From the NCBI GenBank assembly GCA_964606665.1, contig CAZSHS010000012.1, positions 30,275 through 94,274 of the forward strand: a DNA stretch of 64,000 nt. The letters are read 5' to 3'. Of the stretch, positions 42,695 to 51,836 are shown in pieces. Source of the stretch: Aved-18 sp964606665 (GTDB taxonomy: Bacteria > Cyanobacteriota > Vampirovibrionia > Obscuribacterales > Obscuribacteraceae). Both the position numbers and the translations under genes were made by a program. Each line of letters opens with the position of its first letter. The first letter of the stretch is position 1. The notes under the pieces were generated by a model. That model was not told the DNA's origin, made no database searches, and worked only from the letters and a program-made list of their open reading frames with translations.

Positions 42695-42695
42695 T

Positions 42696-45368
42696 TTAGA
42701 GAATCTCTTCGTCAACTCCGTGTATAGAGGGGAAGAAGTCCTCGCCTAGCGCCTCGTAATACTCTTCTACGTGCGGCAAGGGCGAATCGCAACACAAAAA
42801 CACGCTCCAAGTCTCTTTTTCTGCACTCAATAGTCCTGCTTCTTTTTGTGTTTCGAGATATTTGAGTAAACCAGCATAGTTCATGCCTGAGCTTGGTCCG
42901 CCCATAATGCCTCTGCGCAAAAGTCTCACACTAGCAGCAAAGCTTTCTCTAGCCTCTAACTCAAAGCGTGCATTTGCAACATTTTGCCAGTTGAAAGCGA
43001 CATCGCCAAGTTGTGCTTTTTCGCGCGGTCCAGGAATTAACTCACCGGCTGCGGGGCAGCAAGCGACCACTTTTATATCTGGATTATGCATACGCAGTCC
43101 TCGACTGACACCAACCATGGTGCCACAAGTTCCAAGAGCACAGGACAAGATATCCAGTCTGCCTTGAGTCTGTCTATAAAGATCCGGTGCAAGCCATTTC
43201 GCAAAACCTTCTGGATTATCTGGATTACCGTACTGTCCAGGGTTTATCCAGCCTGGTTGCGCTCCACATTTAGCTGCGCGGCTGCTACGTGGTGCCAGTT
43301 TACCGTACAGTTCGTGTCCTGGTCCTGGGTGTTTGTACACTTCGATTCCAAACAGTCTGAGCATACGAGTCAGGCTTGGTGCAATCGAATCGTCGACTAA
43401 CGCGACTGTATTATCGATGCCGAAGAGTCTTGATATGACGCTGAGCGACAAGACAGTATTGGAAGACGAGCTCTCAATAACGTTTTTGACACCGTCTAAT
43501 TCGCCACGAGCAAATGCTTCGCTCATCATCGAAAAGGCAGGCACAGACTTGATATTCATCAAAGGAACAAGCGGCATCATTTTTGCCATAATACGCACAC
43601 CGTCTTTGGCATACGGGTTTAAGTCGGCGGGAAGCTCGACCAATGGCGGGCATGCAATATTTGCAGGTGACAAGTAATTCTGCAAAGCCTTATCACCAAG
43701 AAATACGCTCGATTGTATTTTGGAGTCTGAAACCACTTCTACTCTGGTTTTCGCCACTGAAGTCTTGTCTTGAACTGTCTCGCTTGCAACCACACTTGGC
43801 TTCATTGTTTTGCCAAGCTCGTTGTTCACTTCTTCAAGAATGCTTACAAAAGTGGTTATCTGGCTCGAAGTTTCAGTTCCTATCGATATGCGCAAGAAAG
43901 GTGGCTCAAACTTAGTTGCAGGAGCGGTGACATAAAGTCTGGTGGTATCAAAGCCAAAGCTAGTACTCAAAGCAATGGGCAAGCCGTATTCGCGAGCTTT
44001 TTCCATTACCTTATGTTCGAATTCTCTATACTGAGGAATAGACTTGTATCCCTCTTTCATTCGCACTGTCAAACACGTACCTGTAAACCAGGGAACGTTG
44101 ACTGCGATACTGTCTGGCGAAAGTGTCTCATCTAGCCACGAAACTGAATGAACAATTCCTTTTTGATTTTGCGAAATTGTCTGCAGTGCACGCGCAACTA
44201 TTCTTGTGTTGCGAGCATGACGTTTCATGCGACGCTCCATACGCGAGTAATTCGGTTGGGGCAATGCGCCTACGCTAGAGTCAGAAATATTGGCTCCAAA
44301 TCTGGCTCTTGCTTTAGCAAAACTGCTGTGCGAAGCTTCACTCATTTGAGCCATCATGATGCCACCAGTAACGGTGTCCATACCAAACTGGTGATATTTA
44401 GCCAAGCTCTCAATCATTATTACCGACACATGCTCAGGCATGTCCAAAAGCCAACCATAGGGCATGAGGAATACAGGCAAACAAGTTGTGTCTATGAGCA
44501 ATGTCACAGGCTCAGTTGTTTCTTCTTTGGCCCATTTGAGAATAGTATCGACATCGTGAAACATCACTTCGCCGCAGTTTGTGACGTTGTCGCAAATTAC
44601 TAAATTAGGTTTGTTCAAGCGCAATGAGGCAAGAAGATTGACACCCTGTGCGCTCATATCTACTTGAATCAAATCCTGGAAATAACCACGCGCCAGATGA
44701 ATATTTTCAAAATACATCGGCATAACAGCCATCGCACGCACGTTCGATGCAATATTCGATTCGTGTGCAATCCACTGAATGGCGGTGCTGAACGAGCCCA
44801 TGCCACTGTTTGACAAATAAGCTTTGAGATTTTTGCATCCTAAATGCGAAAGATATTCTTCAACGTACTCTTTTTCGTAAGCAATTGCATCGAGGTGACC
44901 GTCGCGTTTGTAGTCGAGTACATGCTCTGCAATGCCATTGGTCAACCGATTCTCACCAGCTTCGTAAGTAGCGTCATAAATTGGGCTTTGCCAATCGCCC
45001 AAACAGAGCGCGGTGCCTTTTTGACGATAAGCATTGCGAATGGCATTTTTCAATGCGAGATATTCGACCCGCACTTCTATAAGGATGTTGTTTAGCGTTT
45101 CGCTCGAGCTATACTTGCTAGCTTTCTCAATAAGGTCGAGAAGTCGTCTGTGGCGTGATTTGAGCGCCTGCACTGCTTGCTTGTAGTTAGTATTAAACCA
45201 ACCGGGCGCATCTTCGACATTGGCAAGGTCGTTAATCAAGTGGCGAATTTCAAACAAGTCATCGACCACATCATCCATATTATTAGGTTGATGCTGTCGT
45301 TGTTGGGAGCGACGCAGCGGTACTGCATGGCGACGAACTAGCTTTGACCTGTTCAATTTTTCTTGCAT
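42696..45368 (-). CDS. Fused PLP enzyme: fold type I (residues 1-525) and fold type II (555-890)
   Basis: 890 aa. Residues 120-520 are a Cys/Met-metabolism-like fold type I domain with lysine 324 in MIESLAKYHQFGMDTVTGG. Residues 575-890 are cysteine-synthase-like: PLVELPADLNPYAKDGVRI, then K607 aligned to the PLP lysine of GSxKDR, IESSSSNTV for the phosphate cup, and LGTCGTMVGVSRGL. In the type II half LExxNPxGSxK is changed to MMPLVPLMNIK, so the substrate site differs. TAGGTG lies 9 bases upstream of the ATG. It heads the operon to 38197. A two-step amino-acid conversion in one chain is inferred. Confidence 0.83.
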   Translation of the reverse strand: MQEKLNRSKLVRRHAVPLRRSQQRQHQPNNMDDVVDDLFEIRHLINDLANVEDAPGWFNTNYKQAVQALKSRHRRLLDLIEKASKYSSSETLNNILIEVRVEYLALKNAIRNAYRQKGTALCLGDWQSPIYDATYEAGENRLTNGIAEHVLDYKRDGHLDAIAYEKEYVEEYLSHLGCKNLKAYLSNSGMGSFSTAIQWIAHESNIASNVRAMAVMPMYFENIHLARGYFQDLIQVDMSAQGVNLLASLRLNKPNLVICDNVTNCGEVMFHDVDTILKWAKEETTEPVTLLIDTTCLPVFLMPYGWLLDMPEHVSVIMIESLAKYHQFGMDTVTGGIMMAQMSEASHSSFAKARARFGANISDSSVGALPQPNYSRMERRMKRHARNTRIVARALQTISQNQKGIVHSVSWLDETLSPDSIAVNVPWFTGTCLTVRMKEGYKSIPQYREFEHKVMEKAREYGLPIALSTSFGFDTTRLYVTAPATKFEPPFLRISIGTETSSQITTFVSILEEVNNELGKTMKPSVVASETVQDKTSVAKTRVEVVSDSKIQSSVFLGDKALQNYLSPANIACPPLVELPADLNPYAKDGVRIMAKMMPLVPLMNIKSVPAFSMMSEAFARGELDGVKNVIESSSSNTVLSLSVISRLFGIDNTVALVDDSIAPSLTRMLRLFGIEVYKHPGPGHELYGKLAPRSSRAAKCGAQPGWINPGQYGNPDNPEGFAKWLAPDLYRQTQGRLDILSCALGTCGTMVGVSRGLRMHNPDIKVVACCPAAGELIPGPREKAQLGDVAFNWQNVANARFELEARESFAASVRLLRRGIMGGPSSGMNYAGLLKYLETQKEAGLLSAEKETWSVFLCCDSPLPHVEEYYEALGEDFFPSIHGVDEEIL

Positions 45369-45799
45369 ATAGGGACACCTAAACAGAGAATGCCTGGAAG
45401 CAATCAGCAGATGGGAATTTGCGAACCGTTCTCAACTGACTGGATGTCCACGATATATCGGGTACTTTCAACTGTCAACGAAAAATGCTCATATAAATGA
45501 AGGACAAAATGCGAATGAGTCTCAATATGAAGATTTTAAATCAGCCCAAAAATGGGCAATATCGGGCAAAATCGCCATTAAAACGCCCCTTTTCTTATTG
45601 AGAAAGGTTTGCAAAATATTTGAAGTGGTGTAAAGTAGTTACACAATCAAATCAGCAGCTTGGATGGGCGGAACCCGCTCGGCTGCTTGCTTTTGCTTAT
45701 ATTGATTTTTTACTCGTCAAGCGGTTGCGGGCTGTTGCTACGCATTCGCAATTTGACATATTTTTTATTTATCAAGAGGAAACAAAGGAGAACAAATCG
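45369..45799. other. Divergent intergenic region, 431 bp
   Basis: Between the PLP operon (minus) and flavodoxin (plus). It contains AATGAGTCTCAAT near 45513, a GTGTAA-N5-TTACAC palindrome (45628-45644), and a leader hairpin AGCAGC/GCTGCT with inner GGG/CCC (45654-45687) followed by TGCTTTTGC. The palindrome and hairpin suggest controlled transcription of flavodoxin. Confidence 0.5.
45628..45644. promoter_or_regulatory. Palindrome GTGTAA-AGTAG-TTACAC, candidate operator
   Basis: Perfect 6-bp arms with a 5-bp centre, about 155 bases before the flavodoxin start. The size fits a homodimeric regulator of the Crp/Fnr, TetR or MarR type. The regulator is not identified. Confidence 0.4.
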
Positions 45800-46312
45800 G
45801 TGGGGAAACTTTTTTACGGGACACAAACTGGAACCACAGTAGCAGTGGCAGAATCCATCCAAAAACAACTGGCAGATTTAGTGTCTGAAATCAAACCAAT
45901 AGATAGATCGTCCGCTGCAGACTTTGCAGACAACGACTTCCTGGTCTTAGGCAGCTCCACATGGGGCGACGGCGAGTTAACAGACGACTGGGTAGACTTC
46001 TGGCCCCAGATGGACAACATCAACTTCAGCGGTAAAAAAGTGGCACTATTCGCATTAGGCGATCAGGTGGGATACGGTTACAACTTTGTCAGCTCCATGA
46101 AAATCATGTACGACAAAGTGCTAGAGCGCGGTGGCACCATTATTGCCAATCAAATAACCAGAGATGGTTTCGACTTCGAACACACAGAAGCAATTGTCGA
46201 CGGCTATTTCGTTGGTCTAGTGATAGACGAAGTGAATGAACCTCATCTCACCGAGGACCGCATCGCAGCCTGGGCACAAGAAGTACGCAATGGATTAATG
46301 GTAACTGCATAA
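45800..46312 (+). CDS. fldA: Flavodoxin
   Basis: 170 aa from GTG at 45800, with AAAGGAG 9 bases before; the ORF extends 60 codons upstream without protein-like sequence. FMN phosphate loop GTQTGTTVAVAESI at residues 7-20, then LGSSTWGDGELTDDW and LGDQVGYGYNF for the isoalloxazine ring, as in long-chain flavodoxins (about 170 aa). Electron carrier that replaces ferredoxin under iron limitation. The stop overlaps the start of the next gene (TAATG), so they are translationally coupled. Confidence 0.93.
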   Translation: MGKLFYGTQTGTTVAVAESIQKQLADLVSEIKPIDRSSAADFADNDFLVLGSSTWGDGELTDDWVDFWPQMDNINFSGKKVALFALGDQVGYGYNFVSSMKIMYDKVLERGGTIIANQITRDGFDFEHTEAIVDGYFVGLVIDEVNEPHLTEDRIAAWAQEVRNGLMVTA

Positions 46313-46671
46313 TGGATTCAACATTGCTCAACTTGCACTCGTTTATAGTGAACCTGCCACCAGATTCGATTGATCGTTTACGCACAATCAATACAAGCAC
46401 AAGTAGCTCTAAGCATATTATTCTCACGCTTGCCTACGGGCTCTACGACGGCAATATTCGCAAATTGAACAAAATGATTACAGGTCTTTTGCTCTCGCGC
46501 ATGAAAGCGGAAAAGGCTGGCAAAGTACGTCTTGTAAATCGCATCAACAACTTTCTGGAAACCATGCACGAAGCAATTGACCTGGCCACAGGCACCGGAC
46601 ACCTGCGCGCCAAGGACGGCAACGCCTGTAAATCAACCAAGATGTCCGGTCGCGTAGCGGGGGCGAATTAA
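46312..46671 (+). CDS. Hypothetical protein, 119 aa, coupled to flavodoxin
   Basis: The ATG overlaps the flavodoxin stop codon. Reads MDSTLLNLHSFIVNLPPDSI; helical, basic in the second half (MKAEKAGKVRLVNRINNFLE). No TM or signal peptide. Family not recognised. The tight overlap supports that it is real and co-expressed with flavodoxin. Confidence 0.65.
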   Translation: MDSTLLNLHSFIVNLPPDSIDRLRTINTSTSSSKHIILTLAYGLYDGNIRKLNKMITGLLLSRMKAEKAGKVRLVNRINNFLETMHEAIDLATGTGHLRAKDGNACKSTKMSGRVAGAN

Positions 46672-46673
46672 AT

Positions 46674-46868
46674 ATGGATATAAAATTAGTAGGCGGACCC
46701 ATGGACGGTGCATCATTTGAGGCACCGCCTTCGATGCCAATTTATGTGGTTATCAAAAGCCACAAAGAGTCGCCAATATACAAAGCAATGCTTACCGCGC
46801 ACACAGAGCGCACCGTTATTTACTATTATTTTCTTGGCTACGAGAATCTGCTTGCTGAGCCGGCTTAG
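46674..46868 (+). CDS. Small GGPMDG-type hypothetical protein, 64 aa
   Basis: Starts MDIKLVGGPMDGASFEAPPS. A LxGGPxDG opening followed by a short beta-rich chain ending in YYYFLGYE is, from memory, a pattern seen in small bacterial and phage proteins of unknown function. It follows the previous gene by 2 bases and its stop is 6 bases from the stop of the converging epimerase gene. No function can be given. Confidence 0.62.
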   Translation: MDIKLVGGPMDGASFEAPPSMPIYVVIKSHKESPIYKAMLTAHTERTVIYYYFLGYENLLAEPA

Positions 46869-46874
46869 CATTAA

Positions 46875-47843
46875 CTATTTATACTTGGACTCGTACCATT
46901 TAATAGTCTCTTTTAGTCCAGCCTCAAAGTCAAAGCGTGGGCTCCAACCAGTCTTCTCGCGAAACAGATTCGAACTTAAATATCGAGCGCCAATTTCAGC
47001 ATGCGCACTGTCCTTCACTACCGGAGTCAGCTCTGGGCGCGCCATTAGATCGATGATGCGTCGGACGACTTCTAGAACAGATTTTGGATTATCGTTGCTT
47101 ATATTGAAAGCGTGCCCATGTAAGTCCCTATTTTCAAGCATTTTCTCAGATAAAATATATAGCGCATCAGATACATCTTGGACGTAAACATAGTCACGAA
47201 CGAGTATTCCATTAGATCGAATAATCGGGTTCTCGCTTTTGATGCAACTGAATATTGTGCCTGGTATCAAGCGACTCCAATTTAAATCGCCTCCACCATA
47301 GAAATTTCCAATTCGCGTCACAGTAATTGGAAGTTTGTAAGTGTAGAAGTATGACCGCGAAATCAAGTCAGCACAGCTCTTAGACACATCGTAAGGATAT
47401 TTTCCTTGCATCGGTGCAATTTCGATATATGGCAGTTTGTCCTGATCTCCGTATGCTTTATCGCTTGACGCAACGACTATCGCTTTAAGCGGTGTCTCAA
47501 AATCTTTGAGATAACGAGCCGCTTCCAAAATGTTCATGGTGCCAAAAATATTCGTTTTAAGCGTTTCATAAGGGTGGCTTAAAGCCACTCCCACGAGCGA
47601 TTGAGCGGCTAAATGAATGACCACTCCGATTTTGCGGGTGCGCAAGATATCTAGCATCTGGTCATAATCGTTGACATCGGCTTCAATGCGCTCGGCAAGC
47701 CCCGCGATTTCGTGAATGCGCGAATTGGGATGATAAGCGATATCAAGGGCAAAAACGCGCTTCTTTTCTTTGATAAAACGCTCGCAAAGCCATGGTCCTA
47801 AGAACCCGCCAGCACCAGTAATTAGAATGTTTTGCTCCGACAT
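46875..47843 (-). CDS. Sugar-nucleotide 4,6-dehydratase-like extended SDR
   Basis: 322 aa from ATG at 47843 (a TTG seven codons upstream is less likely). NAD-binding ITGAGGFLGPWLCERF, then HLAAQSLVG, ASSDKAYGDQ, YPYDVSKSCAD with catalytic Tyr-Lys, and NFYGGGDLNWSRLIPGTI. SSDKxYG and GGGDxxxxRLIP are the pattern of CDP-glucose 4,6-dehydratase (RfbG) and relatives. Makes 4-keto-6-deoxy sugar nucleotides for surface glycans. No glycosyltransferase cluster adjoins. Confidence 0.83.
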   Translation of the reverse strand: MSEQNILITGAGGFLGPWLCERFIKEKKRVFALDIAYHPNSRIHEIAGLAERIEADVNDYDQMLDILRTRKIGVVIHLAAQSLVGVALSHPYETLKTNIFGTMNILEAARYLKDFETPLKAIVVASSDKAYGDQDKLPYIEIAPMQGKYPYDVSKSCADLISRSYFYTYKLPITVTRIGNFYGGGDLNWSRLIPGTIFSCIKSENPIIRSNGILVRDYVYVQDVSDALYILSEKMLENRDLHGHAFNISNDNPKSVLEVVRRIIDLMARPELTPVVKDSAHAEIGARYLSSNLFREKTGWSPRFDFEAGLKETIKWYESKYK

Positions 47844-47899
47844 GCGCTCATTATAAGTCTTCAAGGTGTTAAAGTCTGTCAGTAGTTCAATTTGTCGCC

Positions 47900-49933
47900 A
47901 TGAAAAAACAGCTAGCTGGTCTTGCTTTAATTATTGCCTTGTTCACAAACTGGGTCCCAGTTCTTTGCGCCGAATCGCCAGTAAAAATAAAAGATATTTT
48001 TCTTACGATGAAAGATGGAGTAAAACTTTCGGCGACTATCTATGAGCCTAAGAACCTGGCTCACAATGCCAAACTTCCCGTTTTGCTCGAACTTTTACCC
48101 TATCGTAAAGACGATAGTTTTTATGCTCGAGATTATCCTCTACACACTTATTTTGCCGAACATGGTTTTATTTCGGTCAAAGTCGACATTCGTGGAACCG
48201 GCTCATCAGAGGGGAAATTGCCTGACAGAGAATATTCTGATCAAGAAATAAACGACGCAATCGAAATCATAGACCAGATTTCCAAACTGCCAAATTCAAA
48301 CAAGAATGTTGGCATGTGGGGCATTTCGTGGGGCGGATTTAATTCAATCATGACAGGAATGCGGCGTCCTCCCGCATTGAAAGCAATTCTTGCCGCACAT
48401 GTATCAGATGATATTTATCACGATGACGTTCACTATTCTGATGGTTGCTTACATTTTGATTGGTATAACCTTGAAATTGACCATGAAAATGGTTTGCCTA
48501 AAAGTCCAAAATACGAAATCGACAAAGAATATTTTAAGAACCGATTTGAGGCTTATCCCTGGGTTTTGACATATCTAAAACGACAACGTGATGGCGATTT
48601 TTGGCGTCAAAAATCACTGCGATATCAACCCGAAAAGCTCACCATACCTTGTTATATAATCGGCGGATTGCTCGATGGATACCGCGACACTCCCATACGA
48701 ATGCTTGAGTATTTGAAGTCACCAATCAAAGTCGAAATTGGTCCGTGGAATCATTCGTGGCCTGACAATGGCGCACCTGGACCCAATTACGAGTGGCGAG
48801 CTAATGCTTGTAAATTCTTTAAACATTGGCTTACAGATCAAAAAAATGATTGCATGCAAAATAAATTTCTTGTTTTCGTTCGCACAGGAAACGAACCAAA
48901 CGCCTATCTAAAGCAAACTCCAGGCTATTGGAGATATTGTAATTGGCCGGTCAATGATACCAAAACAAAGATTTATTACCCTCATAAAGTTGGATCTCTG
49001 GATCATTCGATTGATGGCAGCGGTAAGTCATCCGTTTTAGATTTTAATGCAACAACGGGACACCATGCTGGTTTCTGGTGGGGCGAGCCAACAGACGATA
49101 TGAGTGAAGACGACGCCTTTAGTTTCACATTCGATACCAAGCCACTAGAAAATAAAATTGAAATTATAGGCATTCCAAAAGTTTCGATTAACGCATCTTG
49201 TACTGCTCCACAAGCCACATTCACCGCCAGACTGGAAGATGTTTTTCCAGACGGAAGAGTGTCGCTTGTTACAGGTGGCTTATTAAATGCATCGCAGCGA
49301 GATTCAAGTCTCAAGCCACAATATATGGAGCCAGGCAAAAAATACAAGCTCGAATGGCCGATGCATTTCACCACCTGGACATTTAAACCGGGACACAAAA
49401 TTCGACTCTCCGTTAGTAATAGCCAGTTTCCGATGGCATGGCCTAGTCCGCAGAATTTGTCGAGTACTATTTATTTTGGTGACAGCACCAGTGTCACACT
49501 TCCCGAAACAAAAACTGACCGGCAATTAGTCCGATTGCCACTTCCTCAAACAAGAGCCTTGCGCCCCGCGCTTAAGCCACCTATCGAGCATGACGGAATT
49601 AACATTGAAGAAGGCTTAGTAAACAACAATATGAACTGGATTGAAACGGCCTGCCGCGAATATCACACACAGGATTGGTTTTTCAAAACTATGCGCTCCA
49701 TTCAACACAGCGTATCGGCTATGCATCCAGCCAATAGCCACTTCAATGGATACATGGAGACGCGCATTAACCGCCACAAAGGCGGGTCGTGTAAGGTCGA
49801 TTTAATCACGGATATAAAAGTCGAATCAGACAAAGACTATTTCAATGTAACTGTATCTCGCAACTTAAAGTCTCTGGGCAAGCCAATCGCGAAAAAGACC
49901 TGGACCGAAAAAATCAAGCGCGAATTTCAATAA
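47900..49933 (+). CDS. Exported CocE/NonD-family (S15-type) hydrolase
   Basis: 677 aa. Residues 1-24 are a Sec signal peptide (LAGLALIIALFTNWVPVLCA). The alpha/beta-hydrolase part has DIRGTGSSEG and the nucleophile Ser in MWGISWGGFNS (about residue 145); the Asp in GGLLDGYRDT and His in GPWNHSWP complete the triad. A C-terminal jelly-roll domain (about 385-560) matches the X-Pro-dipeptidyl-peptidase C-terminal domain. Members cleave acyl or peptide bonds. The last about 110 residues are an extra domain. Its stop is one base from the stop of the converging vWA gene. Confidence 0.87.
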   Translation: MKKQLAGLALIIALFTNWVPVLCAESPVKIKDIFLTMKDGVKLSATIYEPKNLAHNAKLPVLLELLPYRKDDSFYARDYPLHTYFAEHGFISVKVDIRGTGSSEGKLPDREYSDQEINDAIEIIDQISKLPNSNKNVGMWGISWGGFNSIMTGMRRPPALKAILAAHVSDDIYHDDVHYSDGCLHFDWYNLEIDHENGLPKSPKYEIDKEYFKNRFEAYPWVLTYLKRQRDGDFWRQKSLRYQPEKLTIPCYIIGGLLDGYRDTPIRMLEYLKSPIKVEIGPWNHSWPDNGAPGPNYEWRANACKFFKHWLTDQKNDCMQNKFLVFVRTGNEPNAYLKQTPGYWRYCNWPVNDTKTKIYYPHKVGSLDHSIDGSGKSSVLDFNATTGHHAGFWWGEPTDDMSEDDAFSFTFDTKPLENKIEIIGIPKVSINASCTAPQATFTARLEDVFPDGRVSLVTGGLLNASQRDSSLKPQYMEPGKKYKLEWPMHFTTWTFKPGHKIRLSVSNSQFPMAWPSPQNLSSTIYFGDSTSVTLPETKTDRQLVRLPLPQTRALRPALKPPIEHDGINIEEGLVNNNMNWIETACREYHTQDWFFKTMRSIQHSVSAMHPANSHFNGYMETRINRHKGGSCKVDLITDIKVESDKDYFNVTVSRNLKSLGKPIAKKTWTEKIKREFQ

Positions 49934-49934
49934 A

Positions 49935-50843
49935 TTATTGACTTTGACGGATAACATTCAAAATAGTTTGAGTCAAGCCCTGGCTGTTAACCTGTTCCCA
50001 GGGAATTTGCTCAACTCGAATTGGCATACTCGTAGAAGTGAATGGCATGTATTTTTCTTTGTCACTCGTTTTCAAATTCAAGAATGTGACTGAGATTTCG
50101 TTCTGACGCATGACGTTAGCCAGATTTCGTTTAATCACAGGCATACCTTTTTTGGCAGAGATATCGCTTATGATGATAACTACTAGATTCTTATTACTTC
50201 CCTGACTGCGACGTTTGAAATGTTCATCGAAAGCAGTCTGCAAAGGAGACTCTACGTTAGTTCCTGCGCCAGTCTTGTTCATGGCGAAAATATCTTTGAC
50301 TGCGTTCATGTCTACGTTTTGATAAACAACAAATTCATCGTCGAAGAGCAAAACATCGATGCCTTTGGGAAATGCTCTTGCTGTTTGAGTTGTAAATCCA
50401 ACTAATTGATTGCGGCACCAATCCCAGCGTTTCATGCCGCCTTCGTGTGTACGGTTGCCCATCGACCACGATTTGTCTATTAAAATGACAACATCACTTT
50501 TGGATAAAAGATTTAAATCCTTAACCGATAATGTCCGTCCAACCTGTCGCCCATCGGTTAATCCCGAGTTCAAAGCTAAAGGAGACTGTTGCACGTTTTG
50601 TTTAAGGATAGTGACAGGGCGCTTGTCGATAACACCTTGCTGGGTAGAGAAAGCAGACATGGCATCGCCTGACACTAGTCCGTTTTGCGTTGCACCAGTC
50701 TCAAGAGGTGGCTGCGCCTGCACAAAGCGATTCACCCCGCCATTGAGGTATGTGCCCCATTGTCCAGTATCTGCCAAGGTTGGCAAAATTTGCAAAATGA
50801 GAATAGCGAAAAAAATTGGTCTGAAAAACATTTTTAAAGGCAT
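49935..50843 (-). CDS. Exported von Willebrand factor A protein (fourth of four)
   Basis: 302 aa. Signal peptide at residues 1-24. Short leader motif NGLVSGDAMSAFS, then a vWA domain (about 112-300) with MIDAS DKSWS in VVILIDKSWSMGNR, Thr in GAGTNVESPL, and Asp in VVIIISDIS. WDWCRNQLVGF and GIDVLLFDDEF are shared with its three upstream paralogues. MIDAS residues being intact predicts divalent-metal-dependent ligand binding outside the cytoplasmic membrane. Last gene of the tandem operon. Role unknown. Confidence 0.85.
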   Translation of the reverse strand: MPLKMFFRPIFFAILILQILPTLADTGQWGTYLNGGVNRFVQAQPPLETGATQNGLVSGDAMSAFSTQQGVIDKRPVTILKQNVQQSPLALNSGLTDGRQVGRTLSVKDLNLLSKSDVVILIDKSWSMGNRTHEGGMKRWDWCRNQLVGFTTQTARAFPKGIDVLLFDDEFVVYQNVDMNAVKDIFAMNKTGAGTNVESPLQTAFDEHFKRRSQGSNKNLVVIIISDISAKKGMPVIKRNLANVMRQNEISVTFLNLKTSDKEKYMPFTSTSMPIRVEQIPWEQVNSQGLTQTILNVIRQSQ

Positions 50844-50908
50844 ATTTGAATCTCGAAATGCTTATAGCCACTTATTTACTTTATAGATGTTTTTTTGCCA
50901 ATCGATGC

Positions 50909-51814
50909 CTAATTATTGTTTTTTAGAATCGCTACAAGTGCTTTGCCTAAACCCATTGAATCTGCAGCATCAAAAGGCATCCACTCCACCGGCACAGGTA
51001 AAGCAGGTAAAAGTGTCCTATTTGGATTTGAACCAGAACTGAGTTGACTTGCATTTATGTAGGTTACTTTTATTTCGTCTGGTCTCTTAATTCGCTCACA
51101 AGCAGCTTTTGTGACCGCATACCCAGAATTAGGTCCACAATCTGTAATCACAACCACTAAAAGATTCTTGTCATCGCCAAGTAAATCTCTCTTTCTAAAA
51201 TGCTCTTCAAAAACCGCTGCAAGTGGCTTTGTTACATCTGTTCCGCCTCCAGCATTGAATTGAAAGAAAATCCTGCCAACATCGCGTAAATTTACATTTG
51301 GAAAAGCAACAAATTGATTATCAAATAAAAGTAAATCAACATTTTGTTTTACCGAGTCTGTTTGTCTTCCAAAATTCTGCATCTGCCAAGCACACCAGTT
51401 CCAACGACTAATCCGAGTTGGAAAATTGGTTGCAGTAGCGTTCATTGATGATGACTTATCAATCAAAATAGCTATATTGCTTTTAGACAATATCAAAAGC
51501 TCTTCAGCAGTTAGTTTTTTGCCACTAAAGACTCCACCAACCATCTTCGAAAGAGAAAAACTTTTTTTCTTTACTGGGACATTTATAGAAGCTCCAACAG
51601 TTGAAGTGTTACAAAACAGATTGAAATTCTCTCCTGAAACCAGGTCTTTCTTCGGAATGCTTTCAGTCGAATCAGATTCACAACGGCGATTGATTTCTGC
51701 AGAAAGACAATTGTTAGATTCAGACTCACTGGAGTAAGCAGGCAAAAGGACGGCGGTGCCGCAATACAGCAAAAACAGAAAAGTAATGCTTTTTGATTTT
51801 GAAAACACTTTCAT
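50909..51814 (-). CDS. Exported von Willebrand factor A protein (third of four)
   Basis: 301 aa; GGGAGAACGAAA precedes the ATG. Signal peptide at 1-28. The leader motif is diverged (DLVSGENFNLF). MIDAS: DKSSS in IAILIDKSSSMNAT, GGGTDVTKPL and VVVITDCGP. The shared WNWCAWQMQNF (others WDWCRxQ) and GLGKALVAILKNN C-terminus confirm paralogy. The sequence is the most diverged of the four and somewhat richer in cysteine at the N-terminus. Follows 51837-52742 by 22 bases. Confidence 0.84.
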   Translation of the reverse strand: MKVFSKSKSITFLFLLYCGTAVLLPAYSSESESNNCLSAEINRRCESDSTESIPKKDLVSGENFNLFCNTSTVGASINVPVKKKSFSLSKMVGGVFSGKKLTAEELLILSKSNIAILIDKSSSMNATATNFPTRISRWNWCAWQMQNFGRQTDSVKQNVDLLLFDNQFVAFPNVNLRDVGRIFFQFNAGGGTDVTKPLAAVFEEHFRKRDLLGDDKNLLVVVITDCGPNSGYAVTKAACERIKRPDEIKVTYINASQLSSGSNPNRTLLPALPVPVEWMPFDAADSMGLGKALVAILKNNN

Positions 51815-51836
51815 TTTCGTTCTCCCAAAAAGAAAA

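Noticed and set aside
45654..45690. Known riboswitch in the flavodoxin leader
   Set aside because: A hairpin is visible but its sequence does not match consensus cores I know, such as FMN, fluoride or cobalamin.
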